64,000 bases of DNA from Eledone cirrhosa. Lineage: Eukaryota; Mollusca; Cephalopoda; Octopoda; Eledonidae. The notes under the pieces were generated by a model that was not told the DNA's origin, did no database searches, and saw only the letters and a list, made by a program, of their open reading frames with translations. Shown here piece by piece: positions 36,101 through 48,300 of this stretch (its first letter is position 1; every line of letters starts with the position of its first letter). The stretch lies in contig OZ024759.1 of the NCBI GenBank assembly GCA_964016885.1, positions 6,214,933 through 6,278,932 of the forward strand, given 5' to 3'. The translations under genes and the position numbers were made by a program.

Positions 36101-37498
36101 CTGTGTGGCTGTGTGTGGCTGTGTGTGGCTGTGTGTGGCTGTGTGGCTGTGTGTGGCTGTGTGTGGCTGTGTGGCTGTGTGTGGCTGTGTGTGGCTGTGT
36201 GGCTGTGTGGCTGTGTGTGGCTGTGTGTGGCTGTGTGGCTGTGTGTGGCTGTGTGTGGCTGTGTGGCTGTGTGTGGCTGTGTGTGGCTGTGTGTGGCTGT
36301 GTGTGTGTGTGGCTGTGTGGCTGTGTGGCTGTGTGTGGCTGTGTGTGGCTGTGTGTGGCTGTGTGGCTGTGTGTGGCTGTGTGTGGCTGTGTGTGGCTGT
36401 GTGGCTGTGTGTGGCTGTGTGTGGCTGTGTGTGGCTGTGTGTGGCTGTGTGTGGCTGTGTGGCTGTGTGTGGCTGTGTGGCTGTGTGTGGCTGTGTGTGG
36501 CTGTGTGTGGCTGTGTGTGGCTGTGTGGCTGTGTGTGGCTGTGTGGCTGTGTGTGGCTGTGTGTGGCTGTGTGTGGCTGTGTGTGGCTGTGTGTGGCTGT
36601 GTGTGGCTGTGTGTGGCTGTGTGGCTGTGTGGCTGTGTGTGGCTGTGTGGCTGTGTGTGGCTGTGTGTGGCTGTGTGGCTGTGTGTGGCTGTGTGTGGCT
36701 GTGTGTGGCTGTGTGTGGCTGTGTGTGGCTGTGTGGCCGTGTGTGGCTGTGTGACTGTGTGGCTGTGTGTGGCTGTGTGTGGCTGTGTGGCTGTGTGTGG
36801 CTGTGTGTGGCTGTGTGTGGCTGTGTGTGGCTGTGTGTGGCTGTGTGTGGCTGTGTGGCTGTGTGTGGCTGTGTGTGGCTGTGTGGCTGTGTGTGGCTGT
36901 GTGTGGCTGTGTGTGGCTGTGTGGCTGTGTGTGGCTGTGTGTGGCTGTGTGGCTGTGTGTGGCTGTGTGTGGCTGTGTGTGGCTGTGTGTGTGTGTGGCT
37001 GTGTGGCCGTGTGTGGCTGTGTGACTGTGTGGCTGTGTGTGGCTGTGTGGCTGTGTGGCTGTGTGTGGCTGTGTGGCTGTGTGTGGCTGTGTGGCTGTGT
37101 GGCTGTGTGTGGCTGTGTGGCTGTGTGTGGCTGTGTGGCTGTGTGTGGCTGTGTGTGGCTGTGTGGCTGTGTGTCGCTGTGTGGCTGTGTGTGGCTGTGT
37201 GTGTGTGTGGCTGTGTGGCCGTGTGTGGCTGTGTGACTGTGTGGCTGTGTGTGGCTGTGTGGCTGTGTGTGGCTGTGTGTGGCTCTGTGGCTGTGTGTGG
37301 CTCTGTGGCTGTGTGGCTGTGTGTGGCTGTGTGTGGCTGTGTGTGGCTGTGTGTGGCTGTGTGTGGCTGTGTATGGCTGTGTGGCTGTGTGTGGCTATGT
37401 GTGGCTGTGTGGCTGTGTGTGGCTGTGTGTGGCTGTGTGGCTGTGTGTGGCTGTGTGTGGCTATGTGGCTGTGTGTGGCTGTGTGGCTGTGTGTGGCT

Positions 37499-37985
37499 GC
37501 GTGTGGCTGCGTGTGGCTGTGTGCGGCTGTGTGAGGCTGTGAGTGGCTGTGTGGCTGTGTGTGGCTGTGTGGTTGTGTGTAGCTGTGTGTGGCTGTGTGT
37601 GGCTGTGTGGCTGTGTGTGGCTGTGTGTGGCTGTGTGGCTGTGTGGCTGTGTGTGGCTGCGTGTGGCTGCGTGTGGCTGTGTGCGGCTGTGTGAGGCTGT
37701 GAGTGGCTGTGTGGCTGTGTGGCTGTGTGGCTGTGTGTGGCTGCGTGTGGCTGCGTGTGGCTGTGTGTGGCTGTGAGTGGCTGTGTGTGGCTGTGTGTGG
37801 CTGCGTGTGGCTGCGTGTGGCTGTGTGAGGCTGCGTGTGGCTGCGTGTGGCTGTGTGCGGCTGTGTGAGGCTGTGAGTGGCTGTGTGGCTGTGTGTGGCT
37901 GTGTGGCTGTGTGGCTGTGTGTGGCTGCGTGTGGCTGCGTGTGGCTGTGTGCGGCTGTGTGAGGCTGTGAGTGGCTGTGTGTGGC
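37499..37985. repeat. Cluster of GCG/GAGG-variant minisatellite blocks
   Basis: A block with two GGCTGCGTGT units followed by GTGCGG, GTGAGG and GAGTGG variants occurs at about 37499, 37658, 37835 and 37929, at irregular spacings of roughly 160, 177 and 94 bp. A partial version lies near 43630. It is a local burst of short-period higher-order duplication. Confidence 0.75.
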
Positions 37986-40900
37986 TGTGTGGCTGTGTGT
38001 GGCTGTGTGTGGCTGTGTGGTTGTGTGTAGCTGTGTGTGGCTGTGTGTGGCTGTGTGGCTGTGTGTGGCTGTGTGTGGCTGTGTGGCTGTGTGGCTGTGT
38101 GTGGCTGTGTGGCTGTGTGTGGCTGTGTGTGGCTGTGTGTGGCTGTGTGGCTGTGTGTGGCTGTGTGGCTGTGTATGGCTCTGTGTGGCTGTGTGTGGCT
38201 GTGTGTGGCTGTGTGTGGCTGTGTGTGGCTGTGTGTGGCTGTGTGTGTGTGTGGCTGTGTGGCCGTGTGTGGCTGTGTGACTGTGTGGCTGTGTGTGGCT
38301 GTGTGTGGCTGTGTGTGGCTATGTGTGGATGTGTGGGTGTGTGTGGCTGTGTGTGGCTGTGTGTGGCTCTGTGGCTGTGTGTGTGTGTGGCTGTGTGGCC
38401 GTGTGTGGCTGTGTGACTGTGTGGCTGTGTGTGGCTGTGTGGCTGTGTGTGGCTGTGTAGCTGTGTGGCTGTGTGTGGCTGTGTGTGGCTGTGTGTGGCT
38501 GTGTGGCTGTGTGTGGCTGTGTGTGGCTGTGTGTGGCTATGTGTGGCTCTGTGGCTCTGTGGCTGTGTGGCTGTGTGTGGCTGTGTGGCTGTGTGGCTGT
38601 GTGTGGCTGTGTGTGGCTGTGTGGCTGTGTGTGGCTGTGTGGCTGTGTGTGGCTGTGTGTGGCTGTGTGTGGCTGTGTGGCTGTGTGGCTGTGTGTGGCT
38701 GTGTGTGGCTGTGTGTGGCTGTGTGTGGCTGTGTGGCTATGTGGCTGTGTGGCTGTGTGTGGCTGTGTGTGGCTCTGTGGCTGTGTGTGGCTGTGTGTGG
38801 CTGTGTGTGGCTGTGTGTGGCTGTGTGGCTGTGTGTGGCTGTGTGGCTGTGTGGCTGTGTGGCTGTGTGTGGCTGTGTGTGGCTCTGTGGCTGTGTGTGG
38901 CTGTGTGTGGCTATGTGTGGCTGTGTGACCGTGTGTGGCTGTGTGTGGCTGTGTGGCTGTGTGTGGCTGTGTGGCTGTGTGTGGCTGTGTGGCTGTGTGT
39001 GGCTGTGTGTGGCTGTGTGTGGCTGTGTGTGGCTGTGTGGCTGTGTGTGGCTGTGTGTGTGTGTGGCTGTGTGGCTGTGTGTGGCTGTGTGTGGCTGTGT
39101 GGCTGTGTGTGGCTGTGTGTGGATGTGTGGCTGTGTGTGGCTGTGTGTGGCTGTGTGTGGCTGTGTGTGGCTGTGTGTGGCTGTGTGGCTGTGTGTGGCT
39201 GTGTGTGTGTGTGGCTGTGTGGCTGTGTGTGGCTGTGTGACTGTGTGGCTGTGTGTGGCTGTGTGTGGCTGTGTGTGGCTATGTGTGGCTGTGTGGCTGT
39301 GTGTGGCTGTGTGGCTGTGTGTGGCTCTGTGGCTGTGTGTGTGTGTGGCTGTGTGGCCGTGTGTGGCTGTGTGTGGCTGTGTGTGGCTGTGTGGCTGTGT
39401 GTGGCTGTGTGGCTGTGTGTGGCTGTGTGACTGTGTGGCTGTGTGTGGCTGTGTGGCTGTGTGTGGCTGTGTGTGGCTGTGTGTGGCTGTGTGGCTGTGT
39501 GTGGCTGTGTGGCTGTGTGTGGCTGTGTGTGGCTGTGTGTGGCTGTGTGTGGCTGTGTGGCTGTGTGGCTGTGTGTGGCTGTGTGTGGCTCTGTGGCTGT
39601 GTGTGGCTGTGTGTGGCTATGTGTGGCTGTGTGACCGTGTGTGGCTGTGTGTGGCTGTGTGGCTGTGTGTGGCTCTGTGTGGCTGTGTGTGGCTGTGTGG
39701 CTGTGTGTGGCTGTGTGGCTGTGTGTGGCTGTGTGTGGCTGTGTGTGGCTGTGTGTGGCTGTGTGGCTGTGTGGCTGTGTGGCTGTGTGTGGCTGTGTGG
39801 CTGTGTGGCTGTGTGTGGCTGTATATGGCTGTATATGGCTGTGTGTGGCTGTGTGTGGCTATGTGTGGCTGTGTGTGGCTGTGTGTGGCTGTGTGTGGCT
39901 GTGTGGCTGTGTGTGGCTGTGTGTGGCTGTGTGGCTGTGTGTGGCTGTGTGTGGCTGTGTGGCTGTGTGGCTGTGTGTGGCTGTGTGGCTGTGTGTTGCT
40001 GTGTGGCTGTGTGTGGCTGTGTGTGGCTGTGTGTGGCTGTGTGTGGCTGTGTGTGGCTATGTGTGGCTATGTGGCTGTGTGGCTGTGTGGCTGTGTGTGG
40101 CTGTGTGTGGCTGTGTGTGGCTGTGTGTGGCTGTGTGGCTGTGTGTGGCTGTGTGTGGCTGTGTGTGGCTGTGTGGCTGTGTGTGGCTGTGTGTGGCTAT
40201 GTGGCTGTGTGTGGCTGTGTGTGGCTGTGTGGCTGTGTGTAGCTGTGTGTGGCTGTGTGGCTGTGTGTGGCTGTGTGGCTGTGTGTGGCTATGTGGCTGT
40301 GTGTGGCTGTGTGGCTGTGTGTGGCTGTGTGTGGCTGTGTGTGGCTGTGTGTGGCTGTGTGTGGCTGTGTGTGGCTGTGTGTGGCTGTGTGGCTGTGTGT
40401 GGCTGTGTGTGGCTGTGTGTGGCTGTGTGGCTGTGAGTGGCTGTGTGTGGCTGTGTGGTTGTGTGTAGCTGTGTGTGGCTGTGTGTGGCTGTGTGTGGCT
40501 GTGTGGCTGTGTGGCTGTGTGTGGCTGTGTGTGGATGTGTGTGGCTGTGTGTGGCTGTGTGGCTGTGTGTGGCTGTGTGTGGATGTGTGTGGATGTGTGT
40601 GGCTGTGTGGCTGTGTGTGGCTGTGTGGCTGTGTGTGGCTGTGTGTGGATGTGTGTGGCTGTGTGTGGCTGTGTGGCTGTGAGTGGCTGTGTGTGGCTGT
40701 GTGACTGTGTGGCTGTGTGTGGCTGTGTGGCTGTGTGGCTGTGTGTGGCTGTGTGTGGCTGTGTGTGGCTGTGTGTGGCTGTGTGTGGCTGTGTGGCTGT
40801 GTGTGGCTGTGTGTGGATGTGTGTGGCTGTGTGTGGCTGTGTGTGGCTGTGTGGCTGTGTGTGGCTGTGTGTGGCTGTGTGGCTGTGTGTGGCTGTGTGG

Positions 40901-43900
40901 CTGTGTGTGGCTGTGTGGCTGTGTGTGGCTGTGTGTGGCTGTGTGGCTGTGTGTGGCTGTGTGTGGCTGTGTGGCTGTGTGTGGCTGTGTGTGGCTGTGT
41001 GTGGCTGTGTGTGGCTGTGTGGCTGTGTGTGGCTGTGTGTGGATGTGTGTGGCTGTGTGTGGCTGTGTGTGGCTGTGTGGCTGTGTGTGGCTGTGTGTGG
41101 CTGTGTGGCTGTGTGTGGCTGTGTGGCTGTGTGTGGCTGTGTGGCTGTGTGTGGCTGTGTGTGGCTGTGTGGCTGTGTGTGGCTGTGTGGCTGTGTGGCT
41201 GTGTGGGTGTGTGTGGCTGTGTGGCTGTGTGTGGCTGTGTGGCTCTGTGTGGCTGTGTGTGGATCTGTGGCTGTGTGTGGCTGTGTGGCTGTGTGTGGCT
41301 GTGTGTGGCTGTGTGTGGCTGTGTGGCTGTGTGGCTGTGTGTGGCTGTGTGTGGCTGTGTGTGGCTATGTGTGGCTGTGTGGCTGTGTGTGGCTGTGTGT
41401 GGATGTGTGTGGCTGTGTGGCTGTGTGTGGCTGTGTGGCTGTGTGTGGCTGTGTGTGGCTGTGTGGCTGTGTGTGGATGTGTGTGGCTGTGTGGCTGTGT
41501 GGCTGTGTGTGGCTGTGTGTGGCTGTGTGGCTGTGTGTGGCTGTGTGGCTGTGTGGCTGTGTGGGTGTGTGTGGCTGTGTGGCTGTGTGTGGCTGTGTGG
41601 CTGTGTGTGGCTGTGTGGCTGTGTGTGGATCTGTGGCTGTGTGTGGCTGTGTGGCTGTGTGGCTGTGTGTGGCTGTGTGGCTGTGTGTGGCTGTGTGGCT
41701 GTGTGTGGCTGTGTGGCTCTGTGTGGCTGTGTGTGGATCTGTGGCTGTGTGTGGCTGTGTGGCTGTGTGTGGCTGTGTGTGGCTGTGTGTGGCTGTGTGG
41801 CTGTGTGGCTGTGTGTGGCTGTGTGGCTGTGTGTGGCTGTGTGTGGCTGTGTGTGGCTATGAGTGGCTGTGTGTGGCTGTGTGTGGCTGTGTGTGGATGT
41901 GTGTAGCTGTGTGGCTGTGTGGCTGTGTGTGGCTGTGTGTGGCTGTGTGTGGCTGTGTGTGGCTGTGTGGCTGTGTGTGGCTGTGTGGCTGTGTGTGGCT
42001 GTGTGTGGCTGTGTGTGGCTATGAGTGGCTGTGTGTGGCTGTGTGTGGCTGTGTGTGGATGTGTGTAGCTGTGTGGCTGTGTGGCTGTGTGTGGCTGTGT
42101 GTGGCTGTGTGTGGCTGTGTGTGGCTGTGTGTGGCTGTGTGTGGCTGCGTGTGGCTGTGTGTGGCTGTGTGTGGCTGTGTGTGGCTGTGTGGCTGTGTGT
42201 GGCTGTGTGTGGCTGTGTGGCTGTGTGTTGCTGTGTGGCTGTGTGTGGCTCTGTGTGGCTGTGTGGCTCTGTGTGGCTGTGTGGCTGTGTGTGGCTGTGT
42301 GTGGCTGTGTGTGGCTGTGTGGCTGTGTGTGGCTGTCTGTGGCTGTGTGTGGCTGTGTGTGGCTGTGTGGCTGTGTGTGGCTGTGTGGCTGTGTGTGGCT
42401 GTGTGGCTGTATGTGGCTGTGTGGCTGTGTGTGGCTGTGTGTGGCTGTGTGTGGCTGTGTGTGGCTGTGTGGCTGTGTGGCTGTGTGGCTGTGTGTGGCT
42501 GTATATGGCTGTATATGGCTGTGTGTGGCTGTGTGTGGCTATGTGTGGCTGTGTGTGGCTGTGTGTGGCTGTGAGTGGCTGTGTGTGGCTGTGTGGCTGT
42601 GTGGCTGTGTGTGGCTGTGTGGCTGTGTGTTGCTGTGTGGCTGTGTGTGGCTCTGTGTGGCTGTGTGGCTCTGTGTGGCTGTGTGGCTGTGTGTGGCTGT
42701 GTGGCTGTGTGTGGCTGTGTGGCTGTGTGTGGCTGTGTGTGGCTGTGTGTGGCTGTGTGTGGCTGTGTGGCTGTGTGGCTGTGTGGCTGTGTGTGGCTGT
42801 ATATGGCTGTATATGGCTGTGTGTGGCTGTGTGTGGCTATGTGTGGCTGTGTGTGGCTGTGTGTGGCTGTGTGTGGCTGTGTGTGGCTGTGTGGCTGTGT
42901 GGCTGTGTGTGGCTGTGTGTGGCTGTGTGTGGCTGTGTGGCTGTGTGTGGCTCTGTGTGGCTGTGTGGCTGTGTGGCTGTGTGGCTGTGTGTGGCTGTGT
43001 GGCTGTGTGGCTGTGTGGCTGTGTGGCTGTGTGGCTGTGTGGCTGTGTGTGGCTGTGTGGCTGTGTGTGGCTGTGTGTGGCTGTGTGTGGCTGTGTGGCT
43101 GTGTGTGGCTGTGTGGCTGTGTGGCTGTGTGTGGCTGTATATGGCTGTTTATGGCTGTGTGTGGCTGTGTGTGGCTATGTGTGGCTGTGTGTGGCTGTGT
43201 GGCTGTGTGTGGCTGTGTGTGGCTGTGTGGCTGTGTGGCTGTGTGTGGCTGTGTGGCTGTGTGTTGCTGTGTGGCTGTGTGTGGCTGTGTGTGGCTGTGT
43301 GTGGCTGTGTGTGGCTGTGTGTGGCTATGTGTGGCTATGTGGCTGTGTGGCTGTGTGGCTGTGTGTGGCTGTGTGGCTGTGTGTGGCTATGTGTGGCTGT
43401 GTGTGGCTGTGTGTGGCTGTGTGTGGCTGTGTGTGGCTGTGTGGCTGTGTGTGGCTGTGTGGCTGTGTGTGGCTGTGTGTGGCTGTGTGGCTGTGTGTGG
43501 CTGTGTGTGGCTATGTGGCTGTGTGTGGCTGTGTGTGGCTGTGTGGCTGTGTGTGGCTGTGTGTGGCTGTGTGGCTGTGTGTGGCTGTGTGGCTATGTGG
43601 CTGTGTGTGGCTGTGTGGCTGTGTGTGGCTGCGTGTGGCTGCGTGTGGCTGTGTGCGGCTGTGTGTGGCTGTGTGGCTGTGTGTGGCTGTGTGGCTGTGT
43701 GTGGCTGTGTGGCTGTGTGGCTGTGTGTGGTTGTGTGTAGCTGTGTGTGGCTGTGTGTGGCTGTGTGTGGCTGTGTGGCTGTGTGTGGCTGTGTGTGGAT
43801 GTGTGTGGCTGTGTGTGGCTGTGTGTGGCTGTGTGGCTGTGTGTGGCTGTGTGGCTGTGTGTGGCTGTGTGTGGATGTGTGTGGCTGTGTGTGGCTGTGT

Positions 43901-44189
43901 GTAGCTGTGTGTGGCTGTGTGTGGCTATGTGTGGCTGTGTGTGGCTGTGTGGCTGTGTGGCTGTGTGGGTGTGTGTGGCTGTGTGGCTGTGTGTGGCTGT
44001 GTGTGGCTGTGTGGCTGTGTGTGGCTGTGTGGCTGTGTGGCTGTGTGGGTGTGTGTGGCTGTGTGGCTGTGTGGCTGTGTGTGGCTGTGTGTGGATCTGT
44101 GGCTGTGTGTGGCTGTGTGGCTGTGTGGCTGTGTGTGGCTGTGTGTGGCTGTGTGGCTGTGTGTGGCTGTGTGGCTGTGTGTGGCTGTG

Positions 44190-44480
44190 TGTGGCTGTGT
44201 GGCTCTGTGTGGCTGTGTGTGGATCTGTGGCTGTGTGTGGCTGTGTGGCTGTGTGGCTGTGTGTGGCTGTGTGTGGCTGTGTGTGGCTGTGTGTGGCTGT
44301 GTGGCTGTGTGGCTGTGTGTGGCTGTGTGGCTCTGTGTGGCTGTGTGTGGATCTGTGGCTGTGTGTGGCTGTGTGGCTGTGTGTGGCTGTGTGTGGCTGT
44401 GTGGCTGTGTGGCTGTGTGTGGCTGTGTGTGGCTGTGTGTGGCTGTGTGTGGCTGTGTGGCTGTGTGTGGCTGTGTGGCT
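44190..44480. repeat. Minisatellite segment duplicated 16.6 kb away (with 60774-61064)
   Basis: Paired GGCTCTG and GGATCTG variants at 44201/44221 and 44329 recur at 60785/60805 and 60913 with a constant offset of 16,584 bp. The order of 8- and 10-bp units between them is the same. Related but less exact versions lie near 41241, 41717 and 46223-46400. This copy is followed by a CTATGAGTGG variant that the distant copy lacks. Confidence 0.8.
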
Positions 44481-47400
44481 GTGTGTGGCTGTGTGTGGCT
44501 ATGAGTGGCTGTGTGTGGCTGTGTGTGGCTGTGTGTGGATGTGTGTAGCTGTGTGGCTGTGTGGCTGTGTGTGGCTGTGTGTGGCTGTGTGTGGCTGTGT
44601 GTGGCTGTGTGTGGCTGTGTGTGGCTGCGTGTGGCTGTGTGTGGCTGTGTGTGGCTGTGTGTGGCTGTGTGGCTGTGTGTGGCTGTGTGGCTGTGTGTGG
44701 CTGTGTGTGGCTGTGTGTGGCTGTGTGGCTGTGTGTGGCTGTGTGGCTGTGTGTGGCTGTGTGTGGCTGTGTGGCTGTGTGTGGCTGTGTGGCTGTGTGT
44801 GGCTGTGTGGGTGTGTGTGGCTGTGTGGCTGTGTGTGGCTGTGTGTGGCTGTGTGTGGCTGTGTGTGGCTGTGTGTGGCTGTGTGGCTGTGTGGCTGTGT
44901 GGCTGTGTGTGGCTGTGTGTGGCTGTGTGTGGCTGTGTGTGGCTGTGTGTGGCTGTGTGGCTGTGTGGCTGTGTGTGGCTGTGTGGCTGTGTGTGGCTGT
45001 GTGGCTGTGTGTGGCTGTGTGGCTGTGTGTGGCTGTGTGTGGCTGTGTGGCTGTGTGTGGCTGTGTGTGGCTGTGTGGCTGTGTGTGGCTGTGTGTGGCT
45101 GTGTGGCTGTGTGTGGCTGTGTGTGGCTGTGTGTGGCTGTGTGTGGCTGTGTGGCTGTGTGTGTCTGTGTGTGGCTGTGTGGCTGTGTGTGGCTGTGTGA
45201 CTGCGTGGCTGTGTGTGGCTGTGTGGCTGTGTGTGGCTGTGTGTGGCTGTGTGTGGCTGTGTGTGGCTGTGTGGCTGTGTGGCTGTGTGTGGCTGTGTGT
45301 GGCTGTGTGTGGCTGTGTGGCTGTGTGTGGCTGTGTGTGGCTGTGTGTGGCTGTGTGTGGCTATGTGTGGCTGTGTGTGGCTGTGTGGCTGTGTGTGGCT
45401 GTGTGGCTGTGTGTGGCTATGTGTGGCTGTGTGTGGCTGTGTGTGGCTGTGTGGCTGTGTGGCTGTGTGTGGTTGTGTGTGGCTGTGTGTGGCTGTGTGT
45501 GGCTGTGTGGCTGTGTGTGGCTGTGTGTGGATGTGTGTGGCTGTGTGTGGCTGTGTGTGGCTGTGTGGCTGTGTGTGGCTGTGTGGCTGTGTGTGGCTGT
45601 GTGTGGATGTGTGTGGCTGTGTGTGGCTGTGTGGCTGTGTGTGGATGTGTGTGGCTGTGTGTGGCTGTGTGTGGCTGTGTGGCTGTGTGTGGCTGTGTGG
45701 CTGTGTGTGGCTGTGTGGCTGTGTGTGGCTGTGTGGCTGTGTGGCTGTGTGTGGTTGTGTGTAGCTGTGTGTGGCTGTGTGTGGCTGTGTGTGGCTGTGT
45801 GGCTGTGTGTGGCTGTGTGTGGATGTGTGTGGCTGTGTGTGGCTGTGTGTGGCTGTGTGGCTGTGTGTGGCTGTGTGGCTGTGTGTGGCTGTGTGTGGAT
45901 GTGTGTGGCTGTGTGTGGCTGTGTGGCTGTGTGTAGCTGTGTGTGGCTGTGTGTGGCTATGTGTGGCTGTGTGTGGCTGTGTGGCTGTGTGGGTGTGTGT
46001 GGCTGTGTGGCTGTGTGGCTGTGTGTGGCTGTGTGTGGCTGTGTGGCTGTGTGTGGCTGTGTGGCTGTGTGGCTGTGTGGGTGTGTGTGGCTGTGTGGCT
46101 GTGTGGCTGTGTGTGGCTGTGTGTGGATCTGTGGCTGTGTGTGGCTGTGTGGCTGTGTGTGGCTGTGTGTGGCTGTGTGGCTGTGTGTGGCTGTGTGGCT
46201 GTGTGTGGCTGTGTGTGGCTGTGTGGCTCTGTGTGGCTGTGTGTGGATCTGTGGCTGTGTGTGGCTGTGTGGCTGTGTGGCTGTGTGTGGCTGTGTGGCT
46301 GTGTGGCTGTGTGTGGCTGTGTGTGGCTGTGTGTGGCTGTGTGGCTGTGTGTGGCTGTGTGGCTGTGTGTGGCTGTGTGGCTCTGTGTGGCTGTGTGTGG
46401 ATCTGTGGCTGTGTGTGGCTGTGTGGCTGTGTGTGGCTGTGTGTGGCTGTGTGGCTGTGTGGCTGTGTGTGGCTGTGTGTGGCTGTGTGTGGCTGTGTGT
46501 GGCTGTGTGGCTGTGTGTGGCTGTGTGGCTGTGTGTGGCTGTGTGTGGCTGTGTGTGGCTATGAGTGGCTGTGTGTGGCTGTGTGTGGCTGTGTGTGGAT
46601 GTGTGTAGCTGTGTGGCTGTGTGGCTGTGTGTGGCTGTGTGTGGCTGTGTGTGGCTGTGTGTGGCTGTGTGTGGCTGTGTGCGGCTGTGTGTGGCTGCGT
46701 GTGGCTGTGTGTGGCTGTGTGTGGCTGTGTGTGGCTGTGTGGCTGTGTGTGGCTGTGTGGCTGTGTGTGGCTGTGTGTGGCTGTGTGGCTGTGTGGCTGT
46801 GTGTGGCTGTGTGTGGCTGTGTGTGGCTGTGTGACTGTGTGTGGCTGTGTGGCTGTGTGTGGCTGTGTGGGTGTGTGTGGCTGTGTGGCTGTGTGTGGCT
46901 GTGTGTGGCTGTGTGTGGCTGTGTGTGGCTGTGTGTGGCTGTGTGGCTGTGTGGCTGTGTGGCTGTGTGTGGCTGTGTGTGGCTGTGTGGCTGTGTGTGG
47001 CTGTGTGGCTGTGTGTGGCTGTGTGGCTGTGTGTGGCTGTGTGTGGCTGTGTGGCTGTGTGTGGCTGTGTGTGGCTGTGTGTCTGTGTGTGGCTGTGTGT
47101 GGCTGTGTGGCTGTGTGTGGCTGTGTGTGGCTGTGTTGCTGTGAGTGGCTGTGTGTGGCTGTGTGTGGCTGTGTGGCTGTGTGTGGCTGTGTGTGGCTGT
47201 GTGGCTGTGTGTGGCTGTGTGTGGCTGCGTGTGGCTGTGTGTGGCTGTGTGTGGATGTGTGTGGATGTATGTAGCTGTGTGGCTGTGTGTGGCTGTGTGT
47301 GGCTGTGTGGCTGTGTGTGGATGTGTGTGGATGTGTGTGGCTGTGTGGCTGTGTGTGGCTGTGTGTGGCTGTGTGTGGCTCTGTGGCTGTGTGGCTGTGT

Positions 47401-48300
47401 GGCTGTGTGTGGCTGTGTGGCTGTGTGTGGCTGTGTGTGGCTGCGTGTGGCTGTGTGGCTGTGTGTTGCTGTGTGTGGCTGTGTGGCTGTGTGGCTGTGT
47501 GTGGCTGTGTGTGGCTGTGTGTGGCTGTGTGTGGCTGTGTGGCTGTGTGGCTGTGTGGCTGTGTGTGGCTGTGTGGCTGTGTGGCTGTGTGGCTGTGTGT
47601 GGCTGTGTGTGGCTGTGTGTGGCTGTGTGTGGCTGTGTGGCTGTGTGTGGCTGTGTGTGGCTGTGTGTGGCTGTGTGGCTGTGTGTGGCTGTGTGTGGCT
47701 GTGTGTTGCTGTGTGGCTGTGTGTGGCTGTGTGTGGCTGTGTGTGGCTGTGTGGCTGTGTGTGGCTGTGTGTGGCTGTGTGTGGCTGTGTGTGGCTGTGT
47801 GGCTGTGTGGCTGTGTGTGGCTGTGTGTGGCTGTGTGTGGCTGTGTGTGGCTATGTGTGGCTGTGTGTGGCTGTGTGTGGCTGTGTGTGGCTGTGTGGCT
47901 GTGTGTGGCTGTGTGTGGCTGTGTGGCTGTGTGTGGCTCTGTGGCTGTGTGTGGCTGTGTGGCTGTGTGGCTGTGTGTGGCTGTGTGTGGCTCTGTGGCC
48001 GTGTGTGGCTGTGTGACTGTGTGTGGCTGTGTGGCTGTGTGTGGCTGTGTGTGGCTATGTGGCTGTGTGTGGCTGTGTGTGGCTGTGTGTGGCTGTGTGT
48101 GGCTGTGTGGCTGTGTGGCTGTGTGTGGCTGTGTGTGGCTGTGTGTGGCTGTGTGTGGCTATGTGTGGCTGTGTGTGGCTGTGTGTGGCTGTGTGTGGCT
48201 GTGTGGCTGTGTGTGGCTGTGTGTGGCTGTGTGGCTGTGTGTGGCTATGTGTGGCTGTGTGTGGCTGTGTGTGGCTGTGTGGCTGTGTGGCTGTGTGTGG

